Part shown: in pieces, positions 46,201 through 58,217 of the stretch
Position numbering within the stretch: the stretch's first letter is position 1
Layout of the letters: every line of letters begins with the position of its first letter
From: Rhizophagus irregularis
Taxonomy: Eukaryota; Glomeromycota; Glomeromycetes; Glomerales; Glomeraceae
Assembly: GCF_026210795.1 (NCBI RefSeq)
Contig: NC_089455.1
Span: forward strand, 1,116,001-1,180,000
Length of the DNA: 64,000 bases
Direction of reading: 5' to 3'
Notes under the pieces: generated by a model
The model's database searches: none
What the model was told of the DNA's origin: nothing
What the model saw: the letters and a program-made list of their open reading frames with translations, nothing else
Position numbers and translations under genes: made by a program

Positions 46201-46609
46201 TTCTCTTCATGAATTTCTTCAAAATTATCAGAATTTTTGATATCATTATCATTTTCATCAGTAATATTGTGAATATTTCTTGCAAAATCAACAATAAACA
46301 AATCTTGCTCATCATATTTAATAGTATCCATGGTAAAAATAAAAAAAAATAAGTAAATATAATGTTAGAAATAAAAAAAATGCAAAACTCCAAAAACTCT
46401 GAAATTCTGAGGTTTTGATCAGCATTTTTACAAATTAATTTTCAGCTTAATTTTGCTGAACAGCCAGATTTTTAACTATATATATAACGGCCATATGTTG
46501 ATTAATAATGTGGTAAAATTTTATAAAATTCCGGCTTTTATTAAAAAAGTTTTATATAGCCGATGTTATTTTTTTTAAAAATTGCAGGTAAATTTGCCTG
46601 CATTACCGT
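43210..46609. mobile_element. piggyBac-like element, TTAA-flanked
   Basis: Flanked by TTAA (43,206-43,209 and 46,610-46,613). Ends begin ACGGTA and then share the palindrome GCAGGCAAATTTGCCTGC (left, 43,232-43,249; one substitution on the right). About 3.4 kb with the transposase gene on the minus strand. The segment 43,260-44,430 downstream of the gene has no coding signal. Confidence 0.9.
44439..46331 (-). pseudogene. piggyBac transposase relic
   Basis: DDE transposase of the piggyBac (DDE_Tnp_1_7) type. ATG at 46,331, an acidic then Arg/Gly-repeat leader (RGRERGRERGRDRGR), ELTMKEFKIWLAILIYAGIF (45,875-45,815), WYSKVDPLATHIRTVSK, SIDEMIARFSGKSAHTVRIK (45,510-45,450), ILSLCDAGYTYTF, YMDNYFSSIKLF with a catalytic Asp (45,270), WMDNGPVTMLS (45,085), RVDISDQLRGYYG (44,900) and a C-terminal CVWCKYL zinc-like end (44,500). 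Defects: an indel in an A run near 45,145, a TGA near 44,965 where Trp is expected, a TGA near 45,798 and a shift near 46,050. Inactive. Confidence 0.85.
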
Positions 46610-47183
46610 TTAAGGAATAGTTAATTTAGTATTTTGCAGCTTCAATTTTTTTCATTTAAGTTCTGCAAGAAAATTAAAAATTTAAAAAATTTAAAATTTA
46701 ATAAAGAACATGAAAAAGCTTAACAGTTAAATATTGTTGTGTTTATAATTTATTTATTTAAAGATAAATGCACATAAGTAATGACATGCTAATGTAAGTG
46801 TATAGCAAATAAAAATATTTATTTAAATTTTTGTTTTTATATTTTAAAGAAAGCGAGCACTATCGAAAAAGTATATGACGAGGCTGGTAAAAAAGTATGA
46901 TTTATATGATTTTTTTTTCACTACATATGTACAATTTTTCTATATTTAACAATCAAAGTAGTATGTATGATTTAAAATCATACATACTAACAAAAAATGC
47001 AACATACATACTATTTTACAAAATTATACTATACTAAAATCAGATACACCATTTTTAGGATGATGAGTGGTTTAAAACTTATGAATATTAGATAGTACTT
47101 TTCAGTTTGTTTTTTCATGTATGATGTATTACAATTACAATTAATAAAGGTTTAAATGTACTGCAGCAAAAAAAAAAAAAAAA

Positions 47184-48391
47184 GATAATTAGTTATTTAT
47201 TTATTTACAATAAATCCAATATACCATTCTAATTTCAACCAGAATTAATTTAGTTTTGCTAGATATAGTCACATCTCTCTTTATAAGCATATTTATTATA
47301 TTGGCCCAAGTTACTTCCCTTTAGTTATACTATATAGTATTTTTTCCAAAAGGTGTGATTATATAGGAGGTTAACTGAAACATTTGATTTATCAAATATT
47401 TGATATAACAGATAATGACCAAAAAATCTTGGTTATATCTACTGTAGTAATTTGAGTTGGTATTATCCTCTGATTGGTACCATTTACACAATTATGCAAA
47501 TGTAGTTATACCTACTGGATAGCAAATTTATATGTATTTATTTATCCATTTCTAGGAAATTTTGCAGTAAAAATTAACTATTGAGTATTAATTATATCTA
47601 TAATGGATTGATTTGAAAATTTGAGTAATTCAGAAAGATTTGCATTTTCCAAATGAGAAAAACTTTCTTAAATTTATTTGTAATCTTAATATTATTTTCA
47701 AGCGTGATAGTAATAGTTCCAAAGTTTTTTAAAATTTAATTATTTTTTTAAAATCTTTTAAAATGCCATTTAACAATAAAATATACTATATTTATACTTA
47801 CGATATACTATGAAACACTTACTATTGTGTAAATGGCAGGGGATAAACCAGTTATTTCCTGGCTAATTGGAAAAGTAAAAAATCGAAACATGATCGGCCT
47901 ATCAGCCGATCATTTATCTAGCAAAATTTTACTTATTCCTAATTAGCCAGGATAAAAATACTTAAAACATCTTATATTAAGATTACAAAAGGATATAATA
48001 TAATATTAGATATTTTTTATTTATAACCATTTTTTTATAAACTGAATTCTGCATTTTTTAAGTAAAAAAAGTGAAATTTTAGCCAATTTATCAAAGTAAA
48101 TCACTTTGAAAAAAATCATGTAATTTAAGTATGTATCAAAAAAAATAGATTATTAAATCTTAATATTTGTTTATCACGACAATTATTAAGCAAACCAACC
48201 ATGAATTATCACTTACAAAAATATTTACACCAAACAAACTTTCGATTTCAAATGATAATAAATAATTCCAAACATTTGATCACAAAGCTAAGTCTAAAAT
48301 AATCGTATAATGTCCAATCTAGTAATATAAATATCATCCAGATGGCAAAACCTGTTTTACCTTTTAATAATAAAATACTAACTTTTTTTAA
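47184..48391. other. SEC24 downstream spacer with a small foldback
   Basis: No gene. At 47,856-47,951 CCTGGCTAATTGGAAAAGTA and its inverted counterpart TTACTTATTCCTAATTAGCCAGG enclose an inner hairpin GATCGGC-CTATCA-GCCGATC; this may be a 96-bp miniature element. Confidence 0.5.
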
Positions 48392-51300
48392 TTAAAATGA
48401 ACCAGAATTAACCTAATCATTATGGCATCACCGCAAAAAATGGTTGTTAGACCATGTTAAATTATTAATAAATAAATATAATTTACAATAAAAAAAATAT
48501 ATATTTACCTTATCTTTTAAATGAGCTAACCATTGATGATAACTCTTGACCGTATCTGTGCGGTCCTCTATAATATGTGACAAAAACCACAATCGTAATG
48601 ATGGATCGCCGTCTTCCTTAACTATATAAAGATGAGGATAATAAACGCCACGTCGCATTTCTCTAGTTTTACCGATTATTGCATTCACCCGTTGTGAGAA
48701 TGCATTATCAAGTTGTGGTAAAGAGACCTTTATTAAATCCGAAATCAAAACGTTAATATAGGAAATATCTTTATTATAGTTTAAATATTATATACCTTTC
48801 CAGCACGAATTTCTTCATATGATCGAACATCTAATAAATCTATACACAATTGAGGTGATACTTGTCTACCAATCCAAATAAAAATATTTTGACCGTCTTC
48901 TAATAAATATGCCCCATGCCGTTCTAATTTTTCACTACTCAAGTTAAGTGACTCGGGCATTATTGTACCTTCAGATCCATACGTTCCAGCCTTTATGAAA
49001 AAACAGAAATTTATTAAAAAATTCATTTTATCTATAAAACTTTAGAATATAAGGACGCTTACTTCCTGCGACAAATTATGTAGCGAATAGAATCGTGGGT
49101 GTAAATAAGGAATTAATAGCTGAGAAGGCATCGTCGTCAATAAACACATAGCATACGAACGCAAATCTGTTGGAATTTGCGAACTCGTACGAAGACCAAC
49201 CTATTATAATCATATATTTTTAGTATAAAAATGTAATAAATTTAGTCTGGGCGCAAAAAAATACATACATGCTTTAGCAGCCCAAGTGATAACAAGGGTA
49301 ATAATTTGAGATTATCACAAATTTGCAATTGCGGCGAGGCTCCCGACTGAGAACCTGTGAGAGCCGACTTGTATACACCAAGAATATCAATCATTTTATT
49401 AGTTAATGCATCTCGAGCATCTTCCAATTTTGAGGATAATGATCGTTCAACCGCTATTATTAGATAAATAAAAATGAATTAATATTTATTATTAATTAAA
49501 CTCAATATATATGATTTAACATACCTTTATTTGCTAGTAATGTAGTTATGGCAATTTGATCAGCGGAAGTAAAAACCTCACTAATACTATTCGTTACTGG
49601 TAATGCGAGCGTAAGAACTCTAATTCGACGTTCACCTAGTAATTTTAAGGATATTATTAATAAACTCAAACGTAAGCAAAGTATTACTAGCAAATAAAAA
49701 AATTTACAAACCAAAACAAGTTGTATGTAAAAGAGCAGTCTGAAAGCATACTGTCGGAGTGGTTATATTTTCTTCTATACCCACTTCAATTGTATATGAG
49801 TGATCCCTTGAAACATTAGGCAAAGCCAGAAGATCCGTTTGACGAACAAAAAAATTACCATGGAAAGCAGTCATACGTATGCCTATGTAAATAAAATATT
49901 TGTATGTTATATATGAATAAAAAAAAATAAAAAAGAATAACCTGCTAATTAATTTACCCTTTGAAGCTCGTACTCTCATAACAGCTTCCAGTGCAACAGG
50001 ACTTGCTAAAAATTCAGCAAATTCATGTGCAAATTTGAGTGCATCCTCTGATCTTCCTGCGTTGAATGCAGGGTAAAAATATGTTTGCCCTCCCGTATAT
50101 CGTGGACAGCAACCTTGGTTTATGAGAATTATATGTAAATATATAAAAGTTTATGTCAAAATGGAAATCTATTGTAGAATGGAATGATAGAATACCTAGC
50201 GTGGCTACATCTGAATATTGTGAACCGAGTAAAAACATATCCACACAGACTTGAGACCGAGAACAGTCAACCGCAAATTTTTTATAAAAGGGATCCGCAG
50301 ATTGTAATAATACAGATTCCTATATAAAGTAATGTCAAAGTTAAATAATAACCCAATTGATTAAATTAATTACAGGTAGTTAATTTGATTATTTACTTTA
50401 GGAGTACCCAATGCTTTAGGGTCTTCGCGTGGTTTTAGAGCTCCAGGATTAATATTCGGTAAACTAGATTGTAATACTACAATTTTTCCTCCAATTGGAG
50501 ACTAAATTTAGATAATAGTTTGTAATTAAAATAACAACAAAATAAAAAAAAAGGATAAATCAACAGTAAAAAGAAATTATTATATACAAACAATTAGTTT
50601 AAAACCGGCTAAAAGAGCAGAACCTAAAGCATTGCCAACAATCTGAGTGTCTTTGAACATATCACCAAGACTCCTAAGTAAAGACTCAACAACTGACCGA
50701 GATTCCGTCAAATTTACCAATAAATCATCTGGTTGTGGAAGAAATACATCCTCAAGATCAGATACAACAAGCATTTGTGGCGCTGATGCACTAGACTTTA
50801 AAATGGAAAGTTGGCGTAGGATTAATTATCATGTTACTAAAATTATGAACGATGATAAGATGAACTTCAACGAACATTGAGGCTATAAAAATGTAATGAA
50901 GTATCCACTGTAATAAAGCCGATCTTTGTACGATTTTCTTCATTAGGTATCCGATCCAATGACTCCAAAATGGTTCTTGCGGCTGTTGCAACTGCACCTT
51001 TATAACAAATAAGTAATACGTGATAAAAATAATTTCTTAGGTGAAATTTTTTAAGTTACATATAGAATAATATAATTGAGTGTATAAATTGAGTTTGCAA
51101 ACTTAAACCCGTGTAGTGCTAATACGCAAACCTCAACTTCAACACGTAAAGTACACATTGGAAGAATTTTAAAACAACATAACCTCTCTCTCATCAAAGA
51201 TTGAAATTTAAATCAAACAGTAAATAGATTACAAATAATCCAAATAAATTTTGAACGCTTGTAAATTCTCAATAAATACGTAAATCAGACTTATTAGATT

Positions 51301-53111
51301 GACACTTACCCGATTGCACTGCAGGATATGAAACGTCAATTACAAATAAATAAACTGGAGGTTGAGGCGGACGCACCTTAAGAATTATAATATTAAAGTT
51401 ATCCTCATAAAACTATTAAAAGGATAAACAATAACTAATTCCTATAATATACCATATATTCTGTTGGCGCCACGAATTCTACGACACCGTGATTTAATTC
51501 GGCACGTTTCCATCTGTCTACTTGTTGATTTGTTTGTATGTCCCAGTCAAATTGAGGTGGAACTTTGTAATATGGTAAGTGGTAAATTAAAAAATAAGTA
51601 ATAATTTTTATTAATAACTAACATTCCGTATTAACATTCTTACCATCATTTAACAGAAAACACATATTACACCTCCATTTTTGTCCACCTTCTGCAAAAG
51701 TAACGAATGGATTAATATATGTCCTACATCTACGGCATCTTGCTATGACAGTATCCGTGATAACAGGAACCGGATCCTGTAATAAGGAATTTTGATTTAA
51801 TGTTTATTATTATTTTTATAAATCAATAGTTACATTCGAATAAACTTAATTACTTACGTCACCCTCTTTCAGACTTCTATAAGGAGTAATAATTAAGCCA
51901 AGAGGAAGTCGAGATTTAGATAATAGTGATGACGTGGCGGGAATGGCGTTGAGAGTGGATCGCTTATAGGATGGATCACAATTCGCTTTGTCCGAAGGAG
52001 TTACAGACGTCTTAAATCAGAAAAAGGTGGTGAACATCATGATGTTCAACACCACCTGTTGCTATATCGTTTTTTGAATGAAATCGAAATCTAATTAATA
52101 ATAACTTACGTTAGGTGGCAAATTTATCGTTGGCGGTGGATCATCTAGATCTTTGACATTCGGTGGCATACCAATCAAATTAACGGAAATCAAATGTGCC
52201 TTTTAAAAAAAAGAGACGTTAAACTTTGAACTTAATTGATACGTCACGAAAATAAAATGTACCTGGGAAGGTCCTGCGACACCCATATTACTAAATTGAT
52301 TCGTCAACGCAGTCATTGGCGACTGTTGTGGCTGCGTGTATTGCTGGTTATACGGTGAAGGTACGGATGGTGCCATGGATGTATAATTTTGATCTCCAGC
52401 AGGAGTAAAGTACTGAGGCTGTTGATGTTGTGGGTGTAATGGTTGCTGACCGGTTATATTAGAAGCCGCTGCTGGTGTAAAAGTTTGATATGTGTTAGTT
52501 TCCGTGTAAGCTTCATTTATTTGCTTAGGATATAAACGCTTTGATTTATGAGTTCCAACTGGCGGCGATGTTGCACGATTTCCTGTAGGTGACACTGGAC
52601 TTTCAGTTGGAGGAGGAGAGGCAGAATTCGACTGCGCTACTTGATAACCGGAACCTGAAGTCTGTTGAACTGGATAAGACGGTAAATGTCCAGGTGTCGA
52701 TGGTTGTATTTGAACAGGTCTATAGCCCGGCGACATTGGTGGTCTTATTTGACTGGCTATTCCTTGCGAAAAATTGACTGGAGCGGCACCAGAAGGGGGG
52801 ACATTACTTGGAGGAGGTTGTGGTCGAAAACTGGCAGGCAATGGGGGCGATGGGCTAACACCCGGTGGAGGCGGTCGCGTTTGAGAGTTAGGTGGACCGG
52901 GAGGCGTATAAGGACGCCCTAAAGGTGATATTTGTTGGCGAGGATCTGTAACGGGTCGTTGATTTGGAGAAGCACCACCAGGACCAGGAGGTTGCGGACG
53001 GTAAGGAGAAGGTCCTCTTTGTATTGGTTGATTTGGCTCAGTATTCTGCATCGGACGAAAGTTTGGAGACGGTGGAGGACGGTTATATTGAGTTGGTGGT
53101 AGATTAGCCAT
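48392..53111 (-). CDS. SEC24: COPII cargo-adaptor subunit Sec24
   Basis: Cargo-binding half of the Sec23-Sec24 inner COPII coat. Eighteen exons: 53111-52263, 52199-52110, 52010-51858, 51776-51644, 51562-51453, 51376-51310, 50997-50876, 50795-50592, 50501-50397, 50319-50196, 50113-49958, 49882-49712, 49635-49525, 49453-49269, 49200-49063, 48990-48796, 48727-48509, 48412-48392; 1,050 residues in one frame. A Pro/Gln-rich disordered N-terminus covers about 280 residues. The zinc finger uses Cys378, 381, 400 and 403 (CRRC, CNMC) and is followed by FDWDI. The trunk domain has [29 protein letters not shown] and [21 protein letters not shown] beta-sandwich, helical domain (SALTGSQ region) and gelsolin-like domain ([18 protein letters not shown]) follow. 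Intron 3 has a strong hairpin. The last exon adds only six residues and is the least certain. Confidence 0.95.
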
Positions 53112-53754
53112 CGATTTTTTTTAGTTTCTATGACCATACGCAAGAGAATTCAATTATTTTAGTAGTTCGATCAACTTTCGGAATTTGGCCACTAAACACA
53201 CAAACCTTGAATGGTACTAAAGCTATTTTTTAGTAACGATTGACTAAGAATAAATGATTTTTTTTTTTGAATCCTAAAAATGATTTCGCCTATCACAATT
53301 TTACAAGTGGCATCTATACACAAACACGTGTCAATGGTGATTGACACGTTCAGTAAAAGTTTATTTTGAAGTAATTTTACTGAATCCTTGATTCATTGGA
53401 CAGTATAGATCTTAGATCGCAATCAGAATCAGATAAATAATCTTTTAGCTAAAAGAGCATTTTTTGATATAATAGTATATAATAATGAAAATTATTTATC
53501 TAAGCATAACTTTTTTTTTTTGTTTTTTTATTTGAAATGCAAAAAAAATGTCTCTTTAATCATATATTTTCCCGGTATCAATGATTATTTACTTTGCCTT
53601 GTAATAGAAGGAAGGTAAAATTTTTAAATGAAATAAACAAAGTAAATAATGAACCGAAAAATCAGAACTCTATAATTACTAAACATAAAAATACAATATA
53701 TTAAGTATAAACTATTATTTAAATAATTAATTTGCTAATGGCGTTTCTTGATGA
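53112..53754. other. Spacer between the F-box gene and SEC24
   Basis: Promoter side of SEC24 and 3' side of the F-box gene, same strand. CACGTG-like ACACGTGTCAATGG near 53,323 and a second GACACGTTC at 53,342 could be bHLH/bZIP sites; this is only motif-level evidence. Confidence 0.4.
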
Positions 53755-55594
53755 TTATGATTCTTGTGCATCGAAATCTAAAACTTCCATCACAGTTTTT
53801 CCCTCCCTTTGTAATAAAACAACAGCCTTTGTCTCCTGGAATGCCAATCTCCAAATAGCATTTCCCGCACTTGTCATTTCTCGAATAAAATCGCCAGTTT
53901 CAATATCCCATAATTTGACATGCCCATCATTACCACCAGAAACAATCCGTTTTTCATCAAATTGTAAACATGTAACAGAATTGTCATGGGCTGCAATGTG
54001 CTGGACGCAACGGTTTGTATCTAGGTCCCAAATTCGAATCGCCCCATCACTACCTCCAGTAACAAGGATCGATTCATGAAGTTGTAATTGTCCAACGAGT
54101 GATGTATGACCCTGTAAAACTCCTAGACAAAAACCTGTTTGACGTGACCAAACACGTGCAGTAGAATCAAGAGAACTACGAAAGAATCAAATAAAACGTG
54201 TTGTTAGAATTTTTTAAATTAATATAAATATTCTATAAAAATACTTACCCAGTAACAATTTTTTCTCCGTCAAAAGCTATGGAATAAATTTGTGAATAAT
54301 GTCCTTGAAGAACATGTAAGCACTCACCGGTTACAATATCCCACACCTACATACGTAAAAAAATGAATCATGTTAAAACAAATTAAATCAATGACCATCA
54401 GAAAAATATGTACTTAATATATTTACACGGGCCGAGCAATCATAACTTCCAGAAACAACAATATCACCATATATTTCCATGCATCTCACACTCGCTTGAT
54501 GCCCAGCAAGCAGGTGAAGCAGTAGACCCTCTTCAATATTCCAAACACGCAAGGTTGCATCACGGGAACCGCTAACAGCAATTGTCTTGTCTTTCATTTT
54601 TAGTGAACGTACAGTTGACGTATGGCCATGAAGTACATGTTTACATTTGGCTGTAATGATGTCCCAAACCCGTACTTCTCTATTAAAATAAAGATATTAT
54701 TCACTATGGCCAAACAGTTTAACAATGTAACTTTCCTTACCTATCACATCCTCCAGAAACTAAAACTTCGTCCATATATTGCAATGCCCACACACCACCT
54801 TCATGGCCTGATAACGTTTTTATATATTTGCCATCAGAAACATCAAATATATGAATTTTTTTATTATCCATTCCCACTACTATATAACTTTGACACATTT
54901 GCAATGATGTGACAACTCCAGTATCAGGGCTTATGTGAGTAACAAGAGTTCTCCCCCCATGCTTCCAATTAGATTCGACTATATATCGCCTTCGAAAATG
55001 ATCCTTGTACGAAAACTTATTGATTCTAGAAGGAGATTCACTTGTTGGAGAAGGTGGTAATTTAGGTGCTGCTGAACTGCGTCTCCTAAAGTGATGGCGT
55101 ACACAAAGATTCTTCCAAGTAAACTCGTCATTTAACAAAGACCGCCAGAATTTAGAAACACTTGATGCTCTGGAAAGAGTTTTTGGATCATTTATAAATG
55201 ATAAAATATGTAGACTAAGTTCTATTGGAAGGTCTTTAAGAAAGTCACGTTTCAAACGTGGTGATATATAATTAGACACAAAAACAAGCTGTTCAGTATT
55301 GCAAGAATTTAGAAGTTCAGCAAGAAGACGTTGTCTCTGCAAATTGTCCATGTTCTGAAAACCCATTCTGACTGTTCGGCTAAACTCTTCTTGAGCCGAA
55401 GGTGGAAATCCTTCGGCATTTACAGGTGGGAATAATTGTGGCGAAGGAGCAGGAGTAGGTAAGCTGTGGAAATTTGTCGTAGTGACCCACGGTATTTCAG
55501 GAGGAATGGGGCGTTGCATTATAGGCAAAGTTTGTTTTTCCTGACTATTACTTGTACCTAGAGAAGAATCTTCAGTATCTCTCCCCTTGAGCAT
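53755..55594 (-). CDS. F-box/WD40 protein, Cdc4/Fbw7-like
   Basis: Likely substrate receptor of an SCF ubiquitin ligase. Four exons: 55594-54741, 54679-54427, 54346-54249, 54175-53755; 541 residues. A Pro-rich leader is followed by a D-domain-like helix (LLAELLNSCNTEQLVFVSNY, residues 90-109), which in Cdc4/Fbw7/Pop1 and beta-TrCP mediates dimerisation. The F-box covers about residues 118-164 (KDLPIELSLHILSFI; WRSLL; WKNLC). Seven or eight WD40 repeats fill the rest, with LSGHEGGVWALQ, SGSRDATLRVWN, SGSYDCSARVWD, TGSLDSTARVW and SGGNDGHVKLWD. Arginines at the top of several blades (DATLRVW, DCSARVW, DGAIRIW) fit a Cdc4-phosphodegron surface. Met30- or Pof1-type assignment is not excluded. Confidence 0.85.
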
Positions 55595-56439
55595 CAGTAA
55601 TATTATGTTTACTTAAATAAGTTGTTATATAGATACAGTATTAAGATCTTTAGTGCGATTATAAACGAAAGAAAATGCGAATTCAAAAGATGGAGAATAT
55701 GAAATTCGGTTAGAAGAGTTAAGCTTTGAGACAGAAGTGAGTTTCAGATAGCTGCAAGTAAACAAAATAGTCTCATTAGTCGATTTCATATTATATCAAT
55801 AATTTGGACATAATTTTGGCCAAAATTAAAAATGCGAAAAATTTTTTTCCCATCTGGTCCTTTTCCCCAAATATTATTGGTTCAAATTATTGTAACGTTT
55901 ATATAACAGACATGTGCACGTATCGCATCTATGTCACGTAATTTTGTAATTTGCATTGCGTTTATTTTCCAAATACATCACTATTATTTCGATTTTCATT
56001 GAATTTACTGTATAAAAAAATTTACAATTCAATTATCACAATATTTTTACTATGAAATTTTACATACAAATTCAGTAGTCAATTTTTATTAAAATTAGAC
56101 AAATATTAAAAAACTTTTATTAGAGATGACTTTTACATTTTGTCCAATATATAAAAAATTTTAAATTTGAAAAATACTTATTTATTATTTGAATACAGTG
56201 TGTAATTTATGTCAAATATTCTTTTTATGCTGCTGAAATTAAACTTATATTGCAATATTAATATAGATAAACTAAGTATTAAAAAAACAAAAATCAGATT
56301 TATTGAAAACTGTATTATTAAACCAACCTTTTCTTCACTAATTTGATTCCTTGTAAAAAATTACATGTATTTTAAAGTCAAAAAAGTAAGAAAAGATAGC
56401 TTAATATAAAATTTTCAAATAAATATTATTTTGTTAAGG
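55595..56439. other. AT-rich upstream region, no gene
   Basis: Promoter side of the F-box gene. Nothing organised beyond the first 200 bp. Confidence 0.4.
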
Positions 56440-56880
56440 GTAGCTGAAGTTAAATATTAAATTCCATAAATAACTTTTTAAATTTTCAAAATTTTAATAA
56501 AAACATTAATTTTTAACATTTTTTTAGAAAAATCAATTCCAAAGTTGAATACTGAATCTTATAGGTAAAGTTTTGAATTATTAAAACTTTAATAAAAAAA
56601 TGTTAATTTAACATTTCTTTTTATACATATTATTGTAGGAAAATCAGCCATAGATAAAGTTTTAAATTAATAAAAAATGTTAATTTTTAATTTTTTTTTA
56701 TATTATTATAAAAAATTAGCTCTGAAATTAAATATTGAATCCTATAGATAAAGTTTCAAATTTTCAAAACTTTAATAAAAAACATTAATTTTTAACATTT
56801 TTTTTTATTATATTATTGTAAGAAAATTAGCTTCAAAGTTGAATACCAATCCTAAAGATTAATTTTGAAAAATTTTTTAT
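56440..56880. repeat. Tandem array of about 120-bp AT-rich units
   Basis: Three to four degenerate units, each with the order AAAGTTTTGAA, TTTAATAAAAAACATTAATT, AACATTTTTTTA, ATTATTGTAGGAAAATYAGC and (T)GAATCCTATAG. Spacing is roughly 110-130 bp. No coding frame. Confidence 0.7.
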
Positions 56881-57363
56881 CCAAACTATTAAAAATAGAA
56901 TAACATTATTTGGTGACCTATCATTATAATAACCCTATCATATGACTTAATAAAAATTTTAATTGTCTGATTTTTAATTTTTGATTAATTGATTTTTTAT
57001 TTCACAAAAAATATTTTATTTATGGTAAAATTTACAATATTAAACCTATAAAATTATACACTTATACTAATCAAAATAGTTCAATTCAGACTAAAATCAG
57101 ATGTCTAATTTTAGTCTAAATTGTAGCTTAAAATTATCTGATTTGTAATATAAATTATATTTTTCATTTGTATTTCAAACGGTTATCATTCATATATTCA
57201 GAATAAAAATTTAAATATAAATCAGACATATATCAACCAATATTATTAAATTCAGCATTAAAATTAATTTATTAATTTATAAAATTCAGAATAAATTCAG
57301 ATAAAATGTAAAATAAATTCAGATAAAATTCAGATAATATAATAATTTTTATTACATATATAT

Positions 57364-57860
57364 GTTGTGCCTCAGATCGATTCTTGCCTCAGATTGAAGC
57401 TCACGCACCTCACATTGAGATTGTCACCTGACGCATCTCATTTGAATCATTCAATAAAGTCTGTTATAAGTAAACTTTTTTTCTCATTAATTAAACCACT
57501 TTTTGTAATATAAACAAACTTGTACGCCATAATGAGTTACATGTTTCCTGAAATCTTTATGTAAATCCGATTCATATTGAAGTTTATACTTGTATTTTAT
57601 CTGAAAAATCATTAAATTTTAAGTCATTTTTCAAATGAAAAGATTTAATGAGTATGATTCTAATTAATCTGAAATTTTAGGATTGTATACTTAAAATAAT
57701 GATAAATAAGTTTACTTAGTACTTAAAAATACATTAAAATTGGAAATTTTGATGTTTAATTATAGCTCATTTTTATTAGCAATTGAGGTGCATCAGATGA
57801 CAATCTCAATCTGAGGTGCGTGAGCTTCAATCTGAGGCAAGAATCGATCTGAGGCACAAC
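57364..57860. mobile_element. 497-bp miniature element with 76-bp TIRs
   Basis: Ends GTTGTGCCTCAGATCGATTC and its inverse GAATCGATCTGAGGCACAAC. The inverted arms extend over about 76 bp with four differences, and each contains two or three CCTCAGATYGA-type words. The flanks are both ATATATAT, which hides the true duplication length. No coding frame. Confidence 0.88.
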
Positions 57861-57954
57861 ATATATATAATAATAATAATAACTAAAAATAAAATAAAAA
57901 TAATATTTATTCTTTTTGTATAAGTTATCAGAAATTATATAGTGCGAAAATTTG

Positions 57955-58217
57955 CGCAAGTTTACACATCATAATATTTCATAAGTTTCCAGACCCACTG
58001 CAAGTTTGCGTAAGCGTAATATTTTGTAACTTTTTAAAATATTTTAAAATATTATGATATGCAAAGCTTCATAATTTTATGATTTGTAATATTCCGTAAT
58101 TTTGCAGTTTGCAATATTTCATAATTTTACATAATATTTTATAAGTTTTCAAACCCGCCACAAGTTTGCGTAAGCATAATATTTTGTAACTTTTTAAAAT
58201 ATTTCAAAATATTACTA
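57955..58217. repeat. Tandem repeat (unit about 180 bp), left part
   Basis: Repeats of ATTTCATAAGTTT(C/T)CA-, CAAGTTTGCGTAAGC and AATATTTTGTAACTTTTTAA occur at 57,970 and 58,138. The array continues at 59,180 beyond an inserted element. Confidence 0.7.

Larger units (their letters stand above)
42739..47037. mobile_element. TIR element carrying a piggyBac insertion
   Basis: Left end TTAGTATAGTACGATTTTGT (42,739) and right end, read inverted from 47,037, TTAGTATAGTATAATTTTGT. Similarity continues for about 60 bp with GTATGTATGATT words. Without the piggyBac copy it would be about 0.9 kb. No transposase of its own seen. Confidence 0.7.
42298..47183 (+). mobile_element. 3' part of poly(A) retroelement, interrupted
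   Basis: Continues from the decayed ORF after the hAT miniature element. It is split by a TIR element (42,739-47,037) and resumes at 47,038 to end AATAAAGGTTTAAATGTACTGCAGC plus a 16-A tract at about 47,183. The terminal AATAAAG...CTGCAGCA(n) matches the copy at 39,497. Confidence 0.6.

Noticed and set aside
46028-46393. Overlapping frames in both directions at the piggyBac N-terminus
   Set aside because: Only the frame from ATG 46,331 with the Arg/Gly leader fits; the others mirror the same repeats.
43206-46613. piggyBac insertion considered as a CRISPR-like palindromic repeat pair
   Set aside because: The two palindromes are terminal repeats 3.4 kb apart with TTAA flanks and a transposase between; there is no spacer array, and the window is eukaryotic.
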